Source: Paludisphaera mucosa
GTDB taxonomy: Bacteria; Planctomycetota; Planctomycetia; Isosphaerales; Isosphaeraceae
Assembly (NCBI RefSeq): GCF_029589435.1
Contig: NZ_JARRAG010000002.1
Span: 3,162,001-3,226,000, forward strand
DNA: 64,000 nt
Reading direction: 5' to 3'
The notes beneath the pieces were generated by a model that worked only from the letters and a program-made list of their open reading frames with translations, ran no database searches and had not been told where the DNA came from. A program made the translations under genes and the position numbers. This document shows positions 62,594 to 64,000 of the stretch, in pieces. How positions within the stretch are numbered: position 1 is the first letter of the stretch; every line of letters starts with the position of its first letter.

Positions 62594-63577
62594 TCAGAAG
62601 CGGCCGAACGAGTAGAGCTGGTTGCCGGCGTCGAAGTCTTCCTCGCCGAGGCCGACGTTGAGCTTGATCTCGTCGTAGGCGTACTCTTCGAGCAGCTCGG
62701 GGGCCTTGCCCGTCTTCTTGGGCCAGTCGTAGGCCTCGTAGCGGACGGGGATGCCCATCTCGGCGTCGATGAACAGCCGGACCTTGTGGAAGTAGAACTC
62801 CGGCTTCTTCTCGGGGTGGATGGCCTCGATCAGGAGGCAGGGGGCGGATCCGAGCCGGATCTTGGAGTCGAACAGGACGATCGACTCCCGATCGTTCAAC
62901 TCGGCCGTCCAGCGGTCGACGACCGTCTTGATGAGGTTGCCGACGCCGGCCTTCGTGATGGGGTGCCGGCAGTTCTCCATGGCGCGGCTGCCGTGGGGGT
63001 CGAGCTTCATCGTGCCGGCGAGCAGCTTGGTGAAGCCCACGTCGTGCGCCAGGACGTAGCCGCCGTTGCGGCCCTCGACGAAGATCGCCTCGCGGCCCTT
63101 GTTGGGCTGATGGAAGCGGAAATATACGCTGTGGGGCGCGTTCCGCATCTTCATGCTCATCACGTTCATGTCCGACAGCTTACCGTCGATGCGTTCACGC
63201 TTGTAAAACGTGCAGGTGTAGTCCTTCACCGCATCGAAGCGGGCCTGGCATTCGGTCATGGTGCGGATGGCGCGGGCGCTGGGGGCCTCGGCCGCGATCG
63301 AGGCGGCCTCGGCCCTGGCGGGGCCCTTGGCCGAAAGGTCGGGCTTCATGGCCGTGTGGGGCGGGGGCGTCGCATCCGAAAGTGCGACGCGGCGGTCCGC
63401 CCCGGCCTTGGGCTTTTCGGCCGCCTTCGCCGACGGCTCTTCGCCCTTGGGCGAATCGGCCGCGAGCGACAGCGAGAGGATCAGGGACGACGCGATGATG
63501 CGTTTCTTCAGCGACCCGACGAGGACGCGTCGCGAACTTGCCACCGCCAGCCCTCCGGATCGATTCCGATGCATCAT
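62594..63577 (-). CDS. exported DUF1571-type protein
   Basis: A 327-aa planctomycete protein (numbering from the Met at 63577). A short hydrophobic N-terminal region (VLVGSLKKRIIASSLILSLS) acts as a signal or anchor, followed by a Pro/Ala-rich linker. The DUF1571 domain reads TMTECQARFDAVKDYTCTFY, KRERIDGKLSDMNVMSMKMR, PHSVYFRFHQPNKGREAIFV, IEAIHPEKKPEFYFHKVRLF and DAEMGIPVRYEAYDWPKKTG. DUF1571 proteins are lipoprotein-carrier-like (LolA/LolB-like) beta sandwiches of unknown role. Start ambiguous by one codon (63577 or 63574). Confidence 0.7.
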   Translation of the reverse strand: MMHRNRSGGLAVASSRRVLVGSLKKRIIASSLILSLSLAADSPKGEEPSAKAAEKPKAGADRRVALSDATPPPHTAMKPDLSAKGPARAEAASIAAEAPSARAIRTMTECQARFDAVKDYTCTFYKRERIDGKLSDMNVMSMKMRNAPHSVYFRFHQPNKGREAIFVEGRNGGYVLAHDVGFTKLLAGTMKLDPHGSRAMENCRHPITKAGVGNLIKTVVDRWTAELNDRESIVLFDSKIRLGSAPCLLIEAIHPEKKPEFYFHKVRLFIDAEMGIPVRYEAYDWPKKTGKAPELLEEYAYDEIKLNVGLGEEDFDAGNQLYSFGRF

Positions 63578-63936
63578 CCCGCATCCCCCCTGGAAGAATT
63601 CCGCACCCCATCGCCCGATCCCGACGACGCCCGCCGCCACGCCCGCGAGTCCCCGGATCGGTGCGCGCCGACGCAGACGACGAGACGAAAGACAAGGCTC
63701 TCGTCCCTCGGACGTCCCTCTCGCATACCGTTACGCGGGCCCACCAGGAATATAACACGCAATTCGCAGGCCGACGCCGCGACTCGCGTTTCGCCCGGTT
63801 TCGCGATATGATCTGCGGTCGCCGGACGATCCCCCGACGTCTATCATCGGCGAGCCGCCGGCCCCGCATCAAGAGCAACGTACGAACAAAGTTGGAAATG
63901 ATTGTCCGAGCCACGGAACGAAGGAGTCCGGCCGCC
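63578..63936. other. divergent intergenic region
   Basis: About 360 bp between the leftward DUF1571-type gene and the rightward gene at 63937. A TATAAC-like box lies at about 63753-63758 but no paired -35 is evident. No ORF with an RBS. Confidence 0.35.
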
Positions 63937-64000
63937 ATGGCGGAATACACCATCGACGTCGTCGAGTCCGCGCCGTTCGCCCAGATGGCCTACGTGCTCT
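63937..64000 (+). CDS. start of a gene, possibly an MBL-fold hydrolase (3' end outside window)
   Basis: ATG 63937 follows GAAGGAGTCCGGCCGCC and encodes MAEYTIDVVESAPFAQMAYV with the frame open to the edge. The VVESAPFAQMAYV start resembles the N-terminus of metallo-beta-lactamase-fold proteins (VxxxPFxxNxYxV), but only 21 residues are visible, so the identity is a guess. Confidence 0.5.
   Translation, partial: MAEYTIDVVESAPFAQMAYVL

Overview
The window is a high-GC bacterial chromosome segment that looks like a member of the Planctomycetota, most likely an Isosphaeraceae-type organism. The pointers are DUF1559 prepilin-like proteins ending in the planctomycete way, a DUF1571-type protein, a DUF1559/lipoprotein pair, a DUF2934-like protein and a fused membrane spermidine-synthase-like protein. 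The species call is an inference from gene content; no rRNA is present.

Region 1 (1-7.4 kb) is a patchwork of small single-domain genes: a 5'-truncated alpha/beta hydrolase, two copies of an [SgcJ/EcaC-like + MmcQ/YjbR-like] gene pair, an AlkD-like DNA alkylation repair protein, a RibD/DHFR-like reductase, a VOC protein and small membrane or hypothetical proteins. An ISAs1-family element (about 2544-3842) truncates a short membrane-protein gene.

Region 2 (about 7.4-29.9 kb, perhaps starting further left) is an integrated plasmid- or phage-like element. It carries a DUF932 gene broken by an ISAzo13-family element, a highly structured non-coding stretch resembling an orphan HEARO/omega-RNA followed by a two-TM protein, a run of minus-strand orphan genes each with its own strong RBS and often its own promoter and hairpin, an AT-rich gene with class III cyclase-like motifs, a SANT-like DNA-binding protein coupled to a HerA-like ATPase, two divergent ParB-like proteins without ParA, a frameshifted TraD/VirD4-like ATPase, a string of tiny genes, an AlpA-like excisionase and a tyrosine recombinase. 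The right end abuts the 3' end of a minus-strand tmRNA gene (ssrA), a classic integration target. Two genes (RyR-domain, TraD-like) carry apparent single-base frameshifts and one is IS-disrupted, so the element is decaying or contains sequence errors. I found no left attachment site.

Region 3 (30-64 kb) is chromosomal backbone: an FHA-GAF-SpoIIE-type phosphatase, a TrmH/SpoU rRNA methylase, a DUF1559 fusion protein, a dihydroorotate-dehydrogenase-like protein overlapping pyruvate:ferredoxin oxidoreductase (nifJ), the fused spermidine synthase, a TlpA-like thioredoxin, a DUF1559/lipoprotein pair, fliW-csrA, a HEAT/sialidase-like protein, an FHA protein, a large Trp/Gly-rich secreted protein, phosphofructokinase, purH, a BamB-like PQQ-repeat protein, rimI, a DUF1571 protein and the start of a further gene. 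Notable RNA or DNA structures here are a terminator-like hairpin in the nifJ leader, a long inverted repeat at 52.15-52.32 kb and a perfect 21-bp hairpin at 61.55 kb.
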